The notes beneath the pieces are model-generated. The model saw only the letters and a program-made list of their open reading frames with translations, was not told where the DNA came from and made no database searches. Positions 1 to 9,950 of a stretch of 64,000 bases of DNA are shown one piece after another; position 1 is the first letter of the stretch, and every line of letters starts with the position of its first letter. Source of the stretch: Arachis hypogaea (taxonomy: Eukaryota; Streptophyta; Magnoliopsida; Fabales; Fabaceae); NCBI RefSeq assembly GCF_003086295.3, contig NC_092046.1, forward strand, positions 105,813,363-105,877,362, read 5' to 3'. The translations under genes and the position numbers were made by a program.

Positions 1-33
1 CTCGGGGATGAGCAAACATTTTAAGTTTGGTGT
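1..33 (+). other. internal RGGA hairpin plus AAGTTTGGTGT tract (E1)
   Basis: CTCG-GGGA-TGAG forms a short stem (one G-T pair) with a GGGA loop, followed by the tract at 23-33. The window edge cuts the 5' arm. Homologues are 17264-17296 (E2) and 54159-54193 (E8), each just upstream of ORF3. Confidence 0.7.
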
Positions 34-70
34 GGTAAAAGCATTGCTTTTTGTTTTTCCATAACCATTT

Positions 71-1222
71 ATGGCACCTAAGGCCAGAGAAACCTCTAGA
101 AAGAAGAAAGGAAAGGAAATTGCTTCCACCTCTGAGCCATGGAAGATAGAGAGATTCATCTCAAAGGTCCATCAAGACCACTTCTATGAAGTTGTGGCCA
201 AGAAGAAAGTGATCTCTGAGGTTCCTTTCAAGCTCAAAAGAAATGAGTATCCAGAGATCTGACTTGAGATTCAAAGAAGAGGTTAGGAAGTTCTCACCAA
301 CCCCATTCAACAAGTCGGGATCCTAATGGTTCAAGAGTTCTATACAAACGCATGGATCACAAGGAACCATGATCAAAGTGTGAACCCAAATCCAAAGCAT
401 TAGCTTACCATGGTTCGGGGGAAATACTTAGATTTCAGTCCGGAAAATGTAAGGCTGGCGTTCAACTTGCCAATGATGGAAGAAAACGCACGCCCCTACA
501 CAAGAAAGGTCAACTTTGATCAAAGGTTGGACCAAGTCCTCATAGACATATGTGAGGAAGGAGCTCAATGGAAAATTGACTCAAGAGGCAAGCCGGTTCA
601 ACTAAGAAGGCATGACCTCAAACCAGTGGCTAGGGGATGGCTAGAGTTCATTCAACGCTCAATCATTCCTACTAGTAACCGGTCTGAAGTTACTATAGAC
701 CGGGCCATCATGATCCATAGTATCATGATTGGAGAGGAGGTGGAAGTTCATGAGATTATACCTCAAGAACTCTACAAGGTGGCTGACAAGTCCTCCACTT
801 GGGCAAGGTTAGCCTTTCCTCACCTCATATGCCACCTCTGCAATTCGGCTGGAATTGACATAGAGGGAGACATCCTCATTGAAGAGGATAAGCCCATCAC
901 TAAGAAAAGGATAGAGCAAACAAGAGATCATGGACCTCAACATGAGCATGAGGAGATTCCTCACCATGAAATCCCTGAGATGCCTCAAGGGATGTACTTT
1001 CCTCCACAGAATTATTGGGAGCAAATCAACACTTCCCTAGGAGAATTAAGTTCCAACATGGGACAACTAAGGGTGGAGCACCAAGTGCACTCCATCATCT
1101 TCCATGAAATTAGAGAAGATCAAAGAGCTATGAGGGAGGAGCATGAAAGACAAGGAAGAGACATAGAGGAGCTTAAGAGCACCATTGGTTCTTCAAGAAG
1201 AGGAAGACGCCACCCTCACTAA
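71..1222 (+). pseudogene. ORF3, putative plant transposon protein (E1), three stops
   Basis: The 384-codon frame starts MAPKARETSRK and ends GSSRRGRRHPH. The N-terminus is basic and Ser/Lys-rich. The middle (about residues 40-260) resembles the plant transposon protein domain found in the env position of Athila-group elements; the C-terminus is Gln/Glu-rich and probably coiled coil. Stops lie at 260-262, 284-286 and 401-403 in one frame; against E2 they read CGA to TGA, TGG to TAG and TGG to TAG, as expected from cytosine-methylation decay. The downstream frame from 410 to 1222 is still open. Length equals the E2 copy exactly (1152 nt). Function is unknown; no signal peptide or membrane segment is visible, so an envelope role is not supported. 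Confidence 0.85.
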
Positions 1223-2329
1223 GGTGGACTCATTTCTTAATCTCCTTGTTTATTTATTTTTCTATTTTTCGGTTTTTGAGCCTTATGTGTTATTTATGTT
1301 TGTGCCTTTACTACATGATCATTAGAGTCTAAGTGTCTATGCCTTAAAGTTATGAATCCATCACCTCTCTTGAATGAAAAATGTTTTAATTACAAAAGAA
1401 CAAGAAGTACATGGTTTTGAATTCATCCTTGAAACTAGTTTAATTATTTTGATGTGGTGACAATACTTTTTGTTTTCTGAATGAATGCTTGAACAGTGCA
1501 TATGTCTTTTGAAGTTGATGTTTATGAATGTTAAATATGTTGGCTCTTGAAGAATAAGGAAAAAAGAGACATGTTATTTGATAATCTGAAAAATCATAAA
1601 AATGATTCTTGAAGCAAGAAAAAGAAGTGAATACAAAAGCTTGCAGAAAAGAAAAAATAAATAGTGAAAAAAAATAGTAAAAGAAAAAGCAAGCAGAAAA
1701 AGCCAAAAGCTCCTAAAACCAAAAGGCAAGAGAAAAAAGCCAATAGCCCTTAAAACCAAAAGGCAAGGGTAAATAAAAAGGATCCAAGGCTTTGAGCATC
1801 AATGGATAGGAGGGCCTAAAGGAATAAAATCCTGGCCTAAGCGGCTAAACCAAGCTGTCCCTAACCATGTGCTTGTGGCGTGAAGGTGTCAAGTTAAAAC
1901 TTGAGACTGAGCGGTTAAAGTCAAGGTCCAAAGCAAAAAGAAGAGTGTACTTAAGAACCTTAGACACCTCTAATTGGGGACTTTAGCAAAGCTGAGTCAC
2001 AATCTGAAAAGGTTCACCCAGTTATGTGTCTGTGGCATTTATGTATCCGGTGGTAATACTGGAAAACAAAGTGCTTAGGGCCACGGCCAAGACTCATAAA
2101 GTAACTGTGTTCAAGAATCAACATACTGAACTAGGAGAATCAATAACACTATCTGAATTCTAAGTTCCTATAGATGCCAATCATTCTGAACCTCAATGGA
2201 TAAAGTGAGATGCCAAAACTATTCAAGAGGCAAAAAGCTACAAGTCCCGCTCATCTAATTGGAGCTAAGTTTCATTGATATTTTGGAATTTATAGTATAT
2301 TCTCTTCTTTTTATCCTATTTGATTTTCA
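1223..2329 (+). other. E1 non-coding region between ORF3 and the 3' LTR
   Basis: No credible gene. It holds an A-rich stretch near 1610-1770 and a conserved block (about 1790-2280) repeated closely in E2 (18486-19606) and E8 (54619-55735). Short open frames here do not persist between copies. Confidence 0.75.
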
Positions 2330-2367
2330 GTTGCTTGGGGACAAGCAACAATTTAAGTTTGGTGTTG
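2330..2367 (+). other. terminal RGGA hairpin and polypurine-type tract (E1)
   Basis: Perfect 8-bp stem GTTGCTTG-GGGA-CAAGCAAC (2330-2349), then a TTTAAGTTTGGTGTTG tract ending at the first base of the LTR. By position the tract is the plus-strand primer site; the hairpin is an additional conserved structure. Confidence 0.85.
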
Positions 2368-2742
2368 TGATGAGCGGATAATTTATACGCTTTTTGGCAT
2401 TGTTTTTACAGAGTTTTCAATATAATTTAATTAGTTTTTAGTATACTTTTATTAGTTTTTAATTAAAATTCACATTTCTGGACTTGACTATGAGTTTGTG
2501 TGTTTTTCTGTGATTTTAGGTATTTTCTGGCTGAAATTGAAGGACTTGAGCAAATATCAGATTCAGAGGTTGAAGAAGGACTGCAGATGCTGTTGGATTC
2601 TGACCTCCCTGCACTCAAAGTGGATTTTCTGGAGCTACAGAACTCCAAATGGCGCGCTCTCAATTGCGTTGGAAATTAGGCATCCAGGACTTTATAGAAA
2701 TATATAATAGTCCATACTTTGATTAAGGATAGATGACATAAA

Positions 2743-2852
2743 CTGGCGTTGAACGCCAGTCCCATGCTGCATTCTGGAGTCAAACGCCAGAAACAGGTTG
2801 CAAAGTGGAGTTAAACGCCATAAACAAGTTACAAACTGGCGTTCAACTCCAA
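2743..2852 (+). repeat. palindrome cluster CTGGCGTTNAACGCCAG in the E1 LTR
   Basis: One perfect copy (2743-2759) and three degraded copies (near 2774, 2806 and 2836). Equivalent clusters occur near 20020-20125, 47885-47990 and 56148-56260. Confidence 0.8.
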
Positions 2853-3997
2853 GAAAGACCTCTACACGTGTAAAGCTCAATGCTCAGCTCAAGCACATAC
2901 CAAGTGGGCCCCAAAAGTGGATTTCTGCATCATTTACTCATTTCTGTAAACCCTAGTAACTAGTCTAGTATAAATAGGACTTTTTACTATCTTTGTAAGG
3001 GATCTTTGATTAGTTTTATGCTATCTTAGACTTTCATGGGGGCTGGCCATTCGGCCATGCCTGGACCATTATCACTTATGTATTTTCAACAGTAGAGTTT
3101 CTACACACCATAGATTAAGGTGTGGAGCTCTGCTGTTCCTCATGAATTAATACAAAGTACTACTGTTTTTCTATTCAATTCAAGCTTATTCCTTCTCTAA
3201 GATATCCATTCGCACCCAAGAACATGATGAATATGATGATTATGTGACGCTCATCATCATTCTCACCCATGAACGCGTGCCTGATAAACACTTTCGTTCT
3301 GCATGCAAACAAGCTAGAATGAGTATCTCTTAGATATCTAATACAGGGGACCGAGTCTGAGATATTAGAATCTTCGTGGTATAAGTTAGAACCCATGGAT
3401 GGCCATTCCTAAGATCTAGAAAGTCTAAACCTTGTCTGTGGTATTTCGAGTAGGATCTGGGAAGGGATGGCTGTGACGAGTTTCAAACTCGCGAGTGCTG
3501 GGCGTAGTGACAGACGCAAAAAGATAGTAAATCCTATTCCAGTATGATCGAGAACCGACAGATGATTAGCCATGCAGTGACAGTGCATTGGACCATTTTC
3601 ACAGAGAGGATGGGATGTAGCCATTGACAACGGTGATGCCCTACATAAAGCTTGCCATGGAAAGGAGTAGGAATGGTTGGATGAAGACAGCAGGAAAGCA
3701 GATGTTCAGAGGAACGAAAGCATTTCTATACGCTTATCTGAAACTCTCACCAATGAATTACATAAGTATCTCTATCCTATTTTAGTTATCTTTTAGTACA
3801 CTATAATCTCTTAATACATTTGAATCCGCCTGACTGAGATTTATAAGGTGACCATAGCTTGCTTCAAGCCGACAATCTCCGTGGGATCAACCCTTACTCA
3901 CGTAAGGTTTATTACTTGGATGACCCAGTGCACTTGCTGGTTAGTTGTGCGAAGTTGTGACAAAGAACTAAGATCATGAACGTGCGTATTGAGTTTT

Positions 3998-4015
3998 TAG
4001 CGCCGTTACCAAGGA
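3998..4015 (+). other. degenerate primer-binding-site copy inside the LTR (E1)
   Basis: TAGCGCCGTTACCAAGGA differs at a few positions from the tRNA-Asp site TGGCGCCGTTGCCGGGGA used by E8, yet lies 28 bp inside the LTR end. Matching copies are at 21282, 49165 and 57448. Confidence 0.7.
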
Positions 4016-4043
4016 ATGGAACCGTCACGATTTCTGCGCACCA

Positions 4044-4888
4044 ATAGCCCTGTCAATGGGTGTAATTGTTTCTTGGTGAATCATGTGATCAAGGAAACGG
4101 ATTTTAGTTTGGAATAAACTAATTTTTTATTTAGAGACTTCTAGACCATTATGACTGATGGTGTGGACGAATGTCTTCACGTGTTTAAAATGATCATGCA
4201 AGGAGTGGAAAATAATTAGCACGTCATCTATACAGACGATGGCAAAGTCGGAAAAGGGATTGAAGATGTCATTCATGATTTTTTGGAATTCTGATGGGGC
4301 ATTTTTTAGGCCAAAAGGCATCACATTCCATTCGTACTGACCGAAAGGTACTGTGAATACCGTTTTGTATCTATCAGCCTCGCTAATCTGGATTTTCCAA
4401 TAACCAGATTTCATATCAAATTTTGAAAAAATGCTTGCTGAGTTTAGTCTATTTAGCAAATCTTTTTTGTTTGGGATAGGATACCTAATCCACCGGAGAG
4501 CAAGATTTAAAGGCTTATAATTAATAACCAACCTAGGGGTGCCTCTTTCCAATTCAGCTTATTTGTTGACATAGAAAGCTGAACAAGACCATGGGCTTTT
4601 ACTGGGCCTAATGAGCTTTTTGTGCAAAAGTTCTATAATTTCCTTTTGACAATATTGGAGAAGTTGTCCATTCATTTGTATGGGTCTAGCCTTTGTTGGG
4701 ATCTGGCTTTCTTTAAAATTCTTTTCATAAGGAAGATCCACAATATGTTGTTTTCTATTCCAGAATGCGTGAGGCAAATCTGAACTTATTGTTTCTTGCA
4801 TTTGTTGAAGAAGGGACTTAATCTTTTGTTGGATTTGAGGCTTTCGTAACTGGGTTTCAAGGGTTTTGAAGTAGACTTCTTCTTTCAA
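4044..4888 (-). pseudogene. pararetroviral reverse transcriptase, truncated and broken
   Basis: Two in-frame blocks (4888-4559 and 4552-4127) are separated by a stop near 4558, with another stop just past 4127. Visible RT motifs in order are the PRLVINYK block, FDMKSGYW containing the first catalytic Asp, the MPFGLKNAPSEFQ block, and a CIDD box where YIDD is usual, so the Tyr is replaced by Cys. Sequence similar to the RT connection continues to 4044, where the E1 LTR cuts it; RNase H is absent. In the virus this enzyme copies pregenomic RNA to DNA; this copy cannot. Confidence 0.88.
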
Positions 4889-4954
4889 GAAGTTAATTTG
4901 GTTAGTTTTGAATTGGAGTAGGTTGAGGGTCTTATGGGCAGGAGTTAAAACAAA

Positions 4955-5269
4955 TTAGAAGGTTGTTGGGGTTCCTCCTATATAGGTAGTGATACCCTCA
5001 TATGACATCATTAAAGGGAAAAGAGCTCTAATAAAGGGTGTCCCCAAAATGACCTGATTTCTTAAATCTTGCATAAGGAGGAAGGGTATTTTTATCCGTA
5101 AAAGACCATTTTTGATGACAGCCTCAGAAAGCCTGTACCTAATGTGTAAATGTTCACCGTTAGCTGTACTAAGGCGCTCTGTAGTTTTTTCAAAATATTT
5201 TGTTGGGATTAAACCCTCCAAAATACAATTTTTATATGCTCCTGTATCGAACAATGCTACATTTTCCAA
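4955..5269 (-). pseudogene. pararetroviral aspartic protease domain
   Basis: An open stretch of 104 codons carries the retropepsin active-site motif ALFDTGA near its start and the ILGTPF motif about 55 residues later, the usual spacing for a one-Asp-per-subunit viral protease. It lies directly upstream (in reading direction) of the RT, as in the caulimovirid polyprotein. It is open in itself but cut off from a working polyprotein by stops on both sides. Confidence 0.8.
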
Positions 5270-5959
5270 AATAAAGTCCTGGATGACAATTCAAATATTG
5301 ATATAGAATTTCATGACGGTTAGTTGACTAACTAACCAGAGAATTTCTGCTGTCTCATCTTCTTGATCATTCTTCGAGAGTTGGACAATTTGGTCATCCT
5401 CTTCATTTTGGAAAATTTGGTTTTAAAGATTTTGATCATTCTGAGGTTTTTCCTCAGTGTTATCAGAATCTTCCTCCAAAATATGAGATAAGCAATTCTG
5501 GTGTTGTTGTTGTTGTTATTGTTTGATGAGATGAATTTCTTTCTTGAGAATATTAATCTAATTTTGGAGGTCCTGAATAGTAACAAGCCTAGAAACTTGT
5601 TTTTTGAGTTTTTTGAAAATATGTTTGACATCGTACTTGTTTTTGATAACCAGGGTTTTGGTTTTAGATTTATTTTTGGTTTCTAATGTTTGTTTCAGCT
5701 TCTGAAGGAAATATTTTCTCTGTTCAGGGTCAGAGATAGCGTTTATGGCATCGAAAAGAAGATCTTGTTCTTGTGTGATGACATTGAGCTCAAAATATTC
5801 ATCAGATGATGAGGATATATCATCATCATGCTGGATGTTATTTAAGTCCTCCGAAAATTCATGCTCTGATTATTCTTCGGAGCTTTCAAGGAGGAGGTTA
5901 TTAATCTGCTCCTCAATCTGAGGGTCAAAGTTGAGGTTGTTGATCCTCTTTTTGAGCCC
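5270..5959 (-). pseudogene. pararetroviral linker, acidic and coiled-coil
   Basis: In the frame leading to the protease this stretch reads as acidic, Ser-rich sequence, then Lys/Glu/Gln-rich helix, with a Gln run encoded by a CAA/ACA microsatellite near 5500-5525. Several stops interrupt it. No enzyme motif is visible; it separates the coat and protease parts of the polyprotein. Confidence 0.55.
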
Positions 5960-6001
5960 ACAGTACTTACTGATATGACCCGGTTTTTTGCAGTTAAAGC
6001 A
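5960..6001 (-). other. CCHC zinc knuckle of the pararetroviral coat protein
   Basis: Translation gives CFNCKKPGHISKYC, a complete C-x2-C-x4-H-x4-C knuckle. It is the nucleic-acid-binding tail expected C-terminal to a caulimovirid coat protein. Confidence 0.85.
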
Positions 6002-6163
6002 GATAATTTGATTTTTGTGAGGTTCCTTATCTTTGTCTTTCCTTTGTCTAGGAGGAGGTTTGTAATGCTTCCTCGGTTTCCATTGTCGTGGGTTTTGATC
6101 GGGCCATCGGTTTTTTTGGTAAGGCTGTTTTGTTTTCTTTTTACTACAGGAGGGTAGGCCAAA

Positions 6164-7063
6164 CTATTCACAGAAGGAACCTAGATCTTTTTTGTTTTGG
6201 GCCTTTTTGCAGTCTAGTTGCCTTTGAATTTTGTCATCCTGACAAATTTTTAAGGCCACTTTTTGGACATAAGATATTAATTGGCCATAACTTAAAGAAT
6301 TGTACAGAATAATTCCATCTGGAGTTAAGCTTCTGATTTTGTTCCTAACTTTATCTCCTAGAGATTTTGGGAGTCTGGCTAAGAACTTTTCTTTCCAGAA
6401 CGACTGTTGGCTATCTTCTCTAGTGAAGACTCTGGTTAAGAAGGTATCTTTATACCACTTAAAATCAGACATGATTTGTATTTGAGATTAGACAGAAGTT
6501 CAGCAGACCGATCTTTCCACAAAGATGGGTCACCTATGAAATGGTTTTCTATAGTAAAGATCAAGGTGCTAATAGCATCTAGGATGGTTTTCCCATTCTC
6601 ATTAAGAATAGGTTCACCATTATCATCGGTTTTAACTGCAGACAGGATGGCATCTTTTTCATCATTTGTGAGATAATTATCCCACCATCCTTTAAGTTGT
6701 CCTGAAAATCCTGATACAATAAAATTTGCTATTGCTTCTTCAGAGCTTTCATGGGCAGTTTGATAGGCCGTACAAACCATTGTCATATGTTTTAACATAT
6801 GCATGAAGTTATTCTCCGTTTTTCCATCTATGTTCCATTCATAGACGTTGTTCGCATTTAAACTGTTGAAGCCTAGCTCTCTATCTTCCAAAGCTAGGTC
6901 ATGAGTAGTATTTTGGAGATGATAGTGTTGATGAGGTTTAGTAAGACCTTTCCATTTTGTAATGGAGGTGGTCATGATAGGGTTGATTCTAGGTGAATCT
7001 GATCCATTGTCTGAGTCTTGCGACTTTTCATGGAGAACATTAATGGACGTTTTAGCAGATTGC
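6164..7063 (-). pseudogene. pararetroviral coat protein (capsid), frameshifted
   Basis: Two overlapping frames cover it: 6975-6436 (179 codons from a Met, open further back to 7063) and 6472-6164. The first carries NNVYEWNIDG and GQLKGWWDN, the core hallmark of plant pararetrovirus coat proteins; the second continues the same domain after a frameshift near 6470-6480. A stop near 6164 precedes the zinc-knuckle region. The N-terminus is lost at the E2 junction. Position and motifs fit capsid rather than a Ty3-gypsy Gag. Confidence 0.82.
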
Positions 7064-7064
7064 C

Positions 7065-7305
7065 TAGTAATGGGACACCTCAGAGGAAGGGAGTTCTTAA
7101 AATTGATACTCTGAATGCCATATTAGCTCAGAATAAAATATTGGCTCAGCAAGTCAATATGATTTCTCAGAGTCTGAATGGATTGCAAACTGCATCCAAC
7201 AGTACTAAAGAAGCATCTTCTGAGGAAGAAGCTTATGATCCTGAGAACCCTACAATAGCAGCGGTGAACTACATGGGTGAAGCCTATGGAAACACCTATA
7301 ATCCC
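7065..7305 (+). pseudogene. gag: gag fragment of E2 (left of E3)
   Basis: It matches E8 Gag closely (IDTLNAILAQNK... to YGNTYNP; E8 equivalent about 51977-52217). The open frame extends upstream to 7018 only by chance through viral sequence. It ends at the target duplication ATCCC (7301-7305), and gag resumes at 15184. This is the Gln/Asn-rich linker after the Gag core, not the core itself. Confidence 0.88.
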
Positions 7306-8729
7306 TGATAAACCACTATTTTATGGTTTATCTTGTGCTCAATTGAGTGGATTTTATTAACTCTTTATCCACTTATTCATACTATTTGCATGGTTTTACA
7401 TTTGCCTTCCTAATTATGTGTTTTGATTGAAAACATGCTTCCTTGGCCTTAAGTTCCCTATGTTTAAATCCTCTCTTATTACCATTAGATGCCTTGATAT
7501 GTGTGTTAAGTGATTTCAGAGATTATAGGGCAGGAATGGCTCAGAGGATGGAAAGGAAGCATGTAAAAGTGGAAGGAATACAAGAAGTTGGAGAAATTAC
7601 TAAGCTGTCCAACCTGACCTCTTCGCACTCAAATGGCTATAACTTTAGCTGCAGAGGTCTAAACGACGTGGTTCTAGTTGCGTTGGAAAGCTAACATCCG
7701 GGCTTCGATTTGATATATAATATGCCATAGTTGCTCGGACGCTAGGTGACGCGACTGCGTGCTTCATGCGGACGCGTCACAGTGACGGAAATTCAGCATG
7801 TTTGAATTCACAACCAGTTAATTCTGGGTTGTTTCTGACCCAGTTCTCGGCCCAGAAAACACAGATTAGAGGCTATAAAGTGGGAGAATAAATCCATTCA
7901 AAAACAGGCTTTCACATTCACAATTTTAGGAGTAGATGTAGTTTTTAGAGAGAGAGGTTCTCTCCTCTCTCTTAGGATTAGGATTTAGGACTTCTCTTAG
8001 TTTTAGGAGTGACTCTCAATCCCAGGTTCAATGATCTTTTATTTCTTTTCTCAATTTAGTTTATGAACTCTTCATGTTTGGCTTGGTTTTCTTAATTAAT
8101 GTTATTTGAGGTATTTTCAGATTTAAGATTGCTTTGCTTTATTTATATTGATGCTTTTAATTTAATTTAGATATTTTCTTCCTTTTGGCTTTGGTCAAGT
8201 GATTGGTAACACTTGAATTATCAAACTCAGCAAGTGATTGAAATTGGCAGATTCTGATTGAACTAGGATTGCTCTAAAACTAGTCTCTCCACAGGAGTTG
8301 ACTAGGACTTGAGAATCAAGCTAATCAGTCCACTTGATTTACCTTCATAGTTAGAGGTTAACAAAGTGGGATTAAAACCCAATTCTCTTCACACCTGATA
8401 AGGATAACTAGGATAGGAATTCCACTTTCTCATACCTTGCCAAGAGTTTATTTTATTATTATTATTTTATTTTTATTATCATTCAACATACTGCTTCCTC
8501 ACTTTCAAAACCCCAGTTTACAAAACTCATAACCAATAATAAGAACATACCTCCCTGCAATTCCTTGAGAAGACGACCTGAGGTTTAAATACTCTGTTAT
8601 CAATTTTAAAGGGGTTTGTTACTTGTGACAACCAAAACGTTTGTAAGAAAGGTTGATTGCTTGGTTTAGTAACTATACTTGCAACGAGAGTTTACTATAA
8701 CTTCTAAACCATCAATCTTCAGTTCTTCA
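7306..8729 (+). repeat. 5' LTR of E3, 1424 bp
   Basis: It starts TGATAAACCACT and ends CAGTTCTTCA. TATA box CTATAAAG is at about 7873-7880. A small cluster of ACGCG palindrome-like sequence is at 7739-7790. Its partner at 13760-15183 has the same length. Confidence 0.93.
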
Positions 8730-8732
8730 AAA

Positions 8733-8750
8733 TGGCGCTGTTGCCGGGGA
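8733..8750 (+). other. primer-binding site of E3 (tRNA-Asp type)
   Basis: TGGCGCTGTTGCCGGGGA lies 3 bp after the LTR and is complementary, with one mismatch, to the 3' end of plant tRNA-Asp(GTC) as I recall it (...CCCCGGCAACGGCGCCA). Confidence 0.85.
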
Positions 8751-9388
8751 ATTGCAAACGTGTGCCTTATTATTGTTATTGTAAATATTTGCTTTTTACC
8801 TGTTTATTTATTTTTATTTTTGCTTTTTCGTAAATTAAGAGGTTATTGGTTTTTATTTAGTTATTAAAAAAAAATTTTTCAAAAAAATTTTTGTTCTCAG
8901 TGTTCATCTTGATCTTCAAGTTGTTCTTCGTGTTCATCTTGACCTTCAAGTTGTTCTTAGTTGTTTTCTTCGTTTTGATCTAAAATTTTTTAAGTTTGGT
9001 GTCATTTTATTGTTTTTCTCTTTTCTTATTAAATTCAAAAAATTCAAAATTTAAAACTCAAATTTCAATTTTCAAATTTCAATTTTCAAAATTTAAATTT
9101 CAAAAATTTAAAATTTCAAAAAAAAATTTCAAAATTTAAATCTTTTTCAAAAAATCATTCTTTTTCAAAATCTTATCTTACCTTATTTCAAAAATCAAAT
9201 TTCAAAATTCAATATTTAAGTTTCAAATTTCAAATTTCAAAAATTTAAAATTTCAAAATTCAAAATTCAAATTTTAAAATTTAATTTTCAGATTTCAAAA
9301 TTTAATTTTCAAATTCAAAGTTTAAATTTCAATAACCTTTTAGTTTAAAATTTGTTTTTATTTTCGTTTTTAATTTTTGTTTGCTACT
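8751..9388 (+). other. E3 untranslated leader, AT-rich
   Basis: It has an imperfect duplication built on GTTCATCTTGA and TTCAAGTTGTTCTT (8899-8965), an AAGTTTGGTGT motif at 8992-9002, then about 300 bp of simple TTTCAAAATTT-type sequence (9040-9345). Part of it resembles the E8 leader. The E7 leader is only about 115 bp and lacks this expansion. Confidence 0.7.
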
Positions 9389-9950
9389 ATGAACTCTCAC
9401 CCTTTGGCTATGAGTCTGGTTACAATTATGTTGCAGGAAGAGGAAATTACAATGAGAACAGGCATCAAGGTTGGAACAATCAAAGATGGGAGGAGCCACA
9501 AGGATTTGATAAACCCTCATGGCAACAACCACCTCCAATGGACTATCAACAACCACCACCATATGCCTATAAACCCTCTCCTCAACATGACTTTGGACCA
9601 CCATACTCACAAGCCCCTCATCACCAAACACCACCATATGATCCTAACCCTTATCCACCATACCAACCACCTTATGAGCCATATGAACCGTATCAAGAAC
9701 CACCACTTCCCTATGTACCATGTCCATATCCATCACCTCAAGACTTAACAGAGTGTCTCACGGAAACATGTGTAAAACTTCAAGCAACCATTCGCCAACT
9801 GGATCAAGCGATAAATCAATTAGCTTCCCGATGTTCGGACACTCAAGGAACCCCATGGCTTCATGTGGGCAATCTAATGAAGAACGTAGCATGAAGGAGA
9901 TATTAAAAACTCCAGTGGACAGTACGGAGTATGACTTTGTACTGGAATAA
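9389..9950 (+). pseudogene. ORF1 of E3, Pro/Tyr-rich protein, frameshifted
   Basis: ATG at 9389 gives MNSHP, matching the E7 copy (ATG at 46063). A small deletion after the fifth codon shifts the frame; the Pro/Tyr-rich body is then read in the frame of 9352-9894, and a second shift near 9850 moves to the frame ending at the TAA 9948-9950. Features are a Gly/Asn/Arg-rich start, about 80 residues rich in PPY and QPP, then a short helix (QATIRQLDQAINQLAS). I do not recognise the family. It occupies the Gag position, but no Gag core or zinc knuckle is visible. Confidence 0.65.

Larger units (their letters stand above)
1..4043 (+). mobile_element. E1: 3' part of a FIDEL-like LTR retrotransposon
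   Basis: The window opens inside this element: the internal hairpin and purine tract, a broken ORF3, about 1.1 kb of non-coding internal sequence, the terminal hairpin and purine tract, then a complete LTR. The same order and sequence recur in E2 (17264-21325) and E8 (54159-57521). The 5' part lies left of the window. The right end abuts viral sequence exactly at the LTR end, so E1 probably inserted into the EVE; its target duplication would be ATAGC (4044-4048), testable only on the missing left side. Confidence 0.9.
2368..4043 (+). repeat. 3' LTR of E1 (FIDEL-like), 1676 bp
   Basis: It begins TGATGAGCGG and ends TGCGCACCA, giving imperfect TGATG...CACCA ends. A TATA box (GTATAAATAGG) is near 2968-2978. 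It aligns along its length with 19645-21325, 47512-49238 and 55774-57521. It contains the CTGGCGTT/AACGCCAG palindromes at 2743-2852 and a degenerate primer-binding site near its end. Confidence 0.92.
4044..7064 (-). mobile_element. endogenous caulimovirid (plant pararetrovirus) fragment
   Basis: On the minus strand the order is coat protein, CCHC zinc knuckle, acidic/coiled-coil linker, retropepsin, then the N-terminal two thirds of an RT. That order, and the WWDN-containing coat protein, fit Caulimoviridae rather than an LTR element; I cannot fix the genus. No movement protein, RNase H or long terminal repeats are present. The left end stops exactly at the E1 LTR; the right end joins E2 gag at about 7064. 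Frameshifts and stops make it non-functional. Confidence 0.85.

Noticed and set aside
1440..1759. Phe/Leu-rich minus-strand frames after ORF3 in E1 (also 18713-19045)
   Set aside because: They read the A-rich patch on the opposite strand and are disrupted differently in each copy.
5842..6171. 109-codon minus-strand frame within the virus
   Set aside because: Out of frame with the zinc knuckle, which is readable in another frame; an Arg/Ser-rich shadow of the coat-protein tail.
7018..7308. Apparent 96-aa protein across the EVE-E2 junction
   Set aside because: The first 16 codons are antisense viral sequence; only 7065-7305 is gag.
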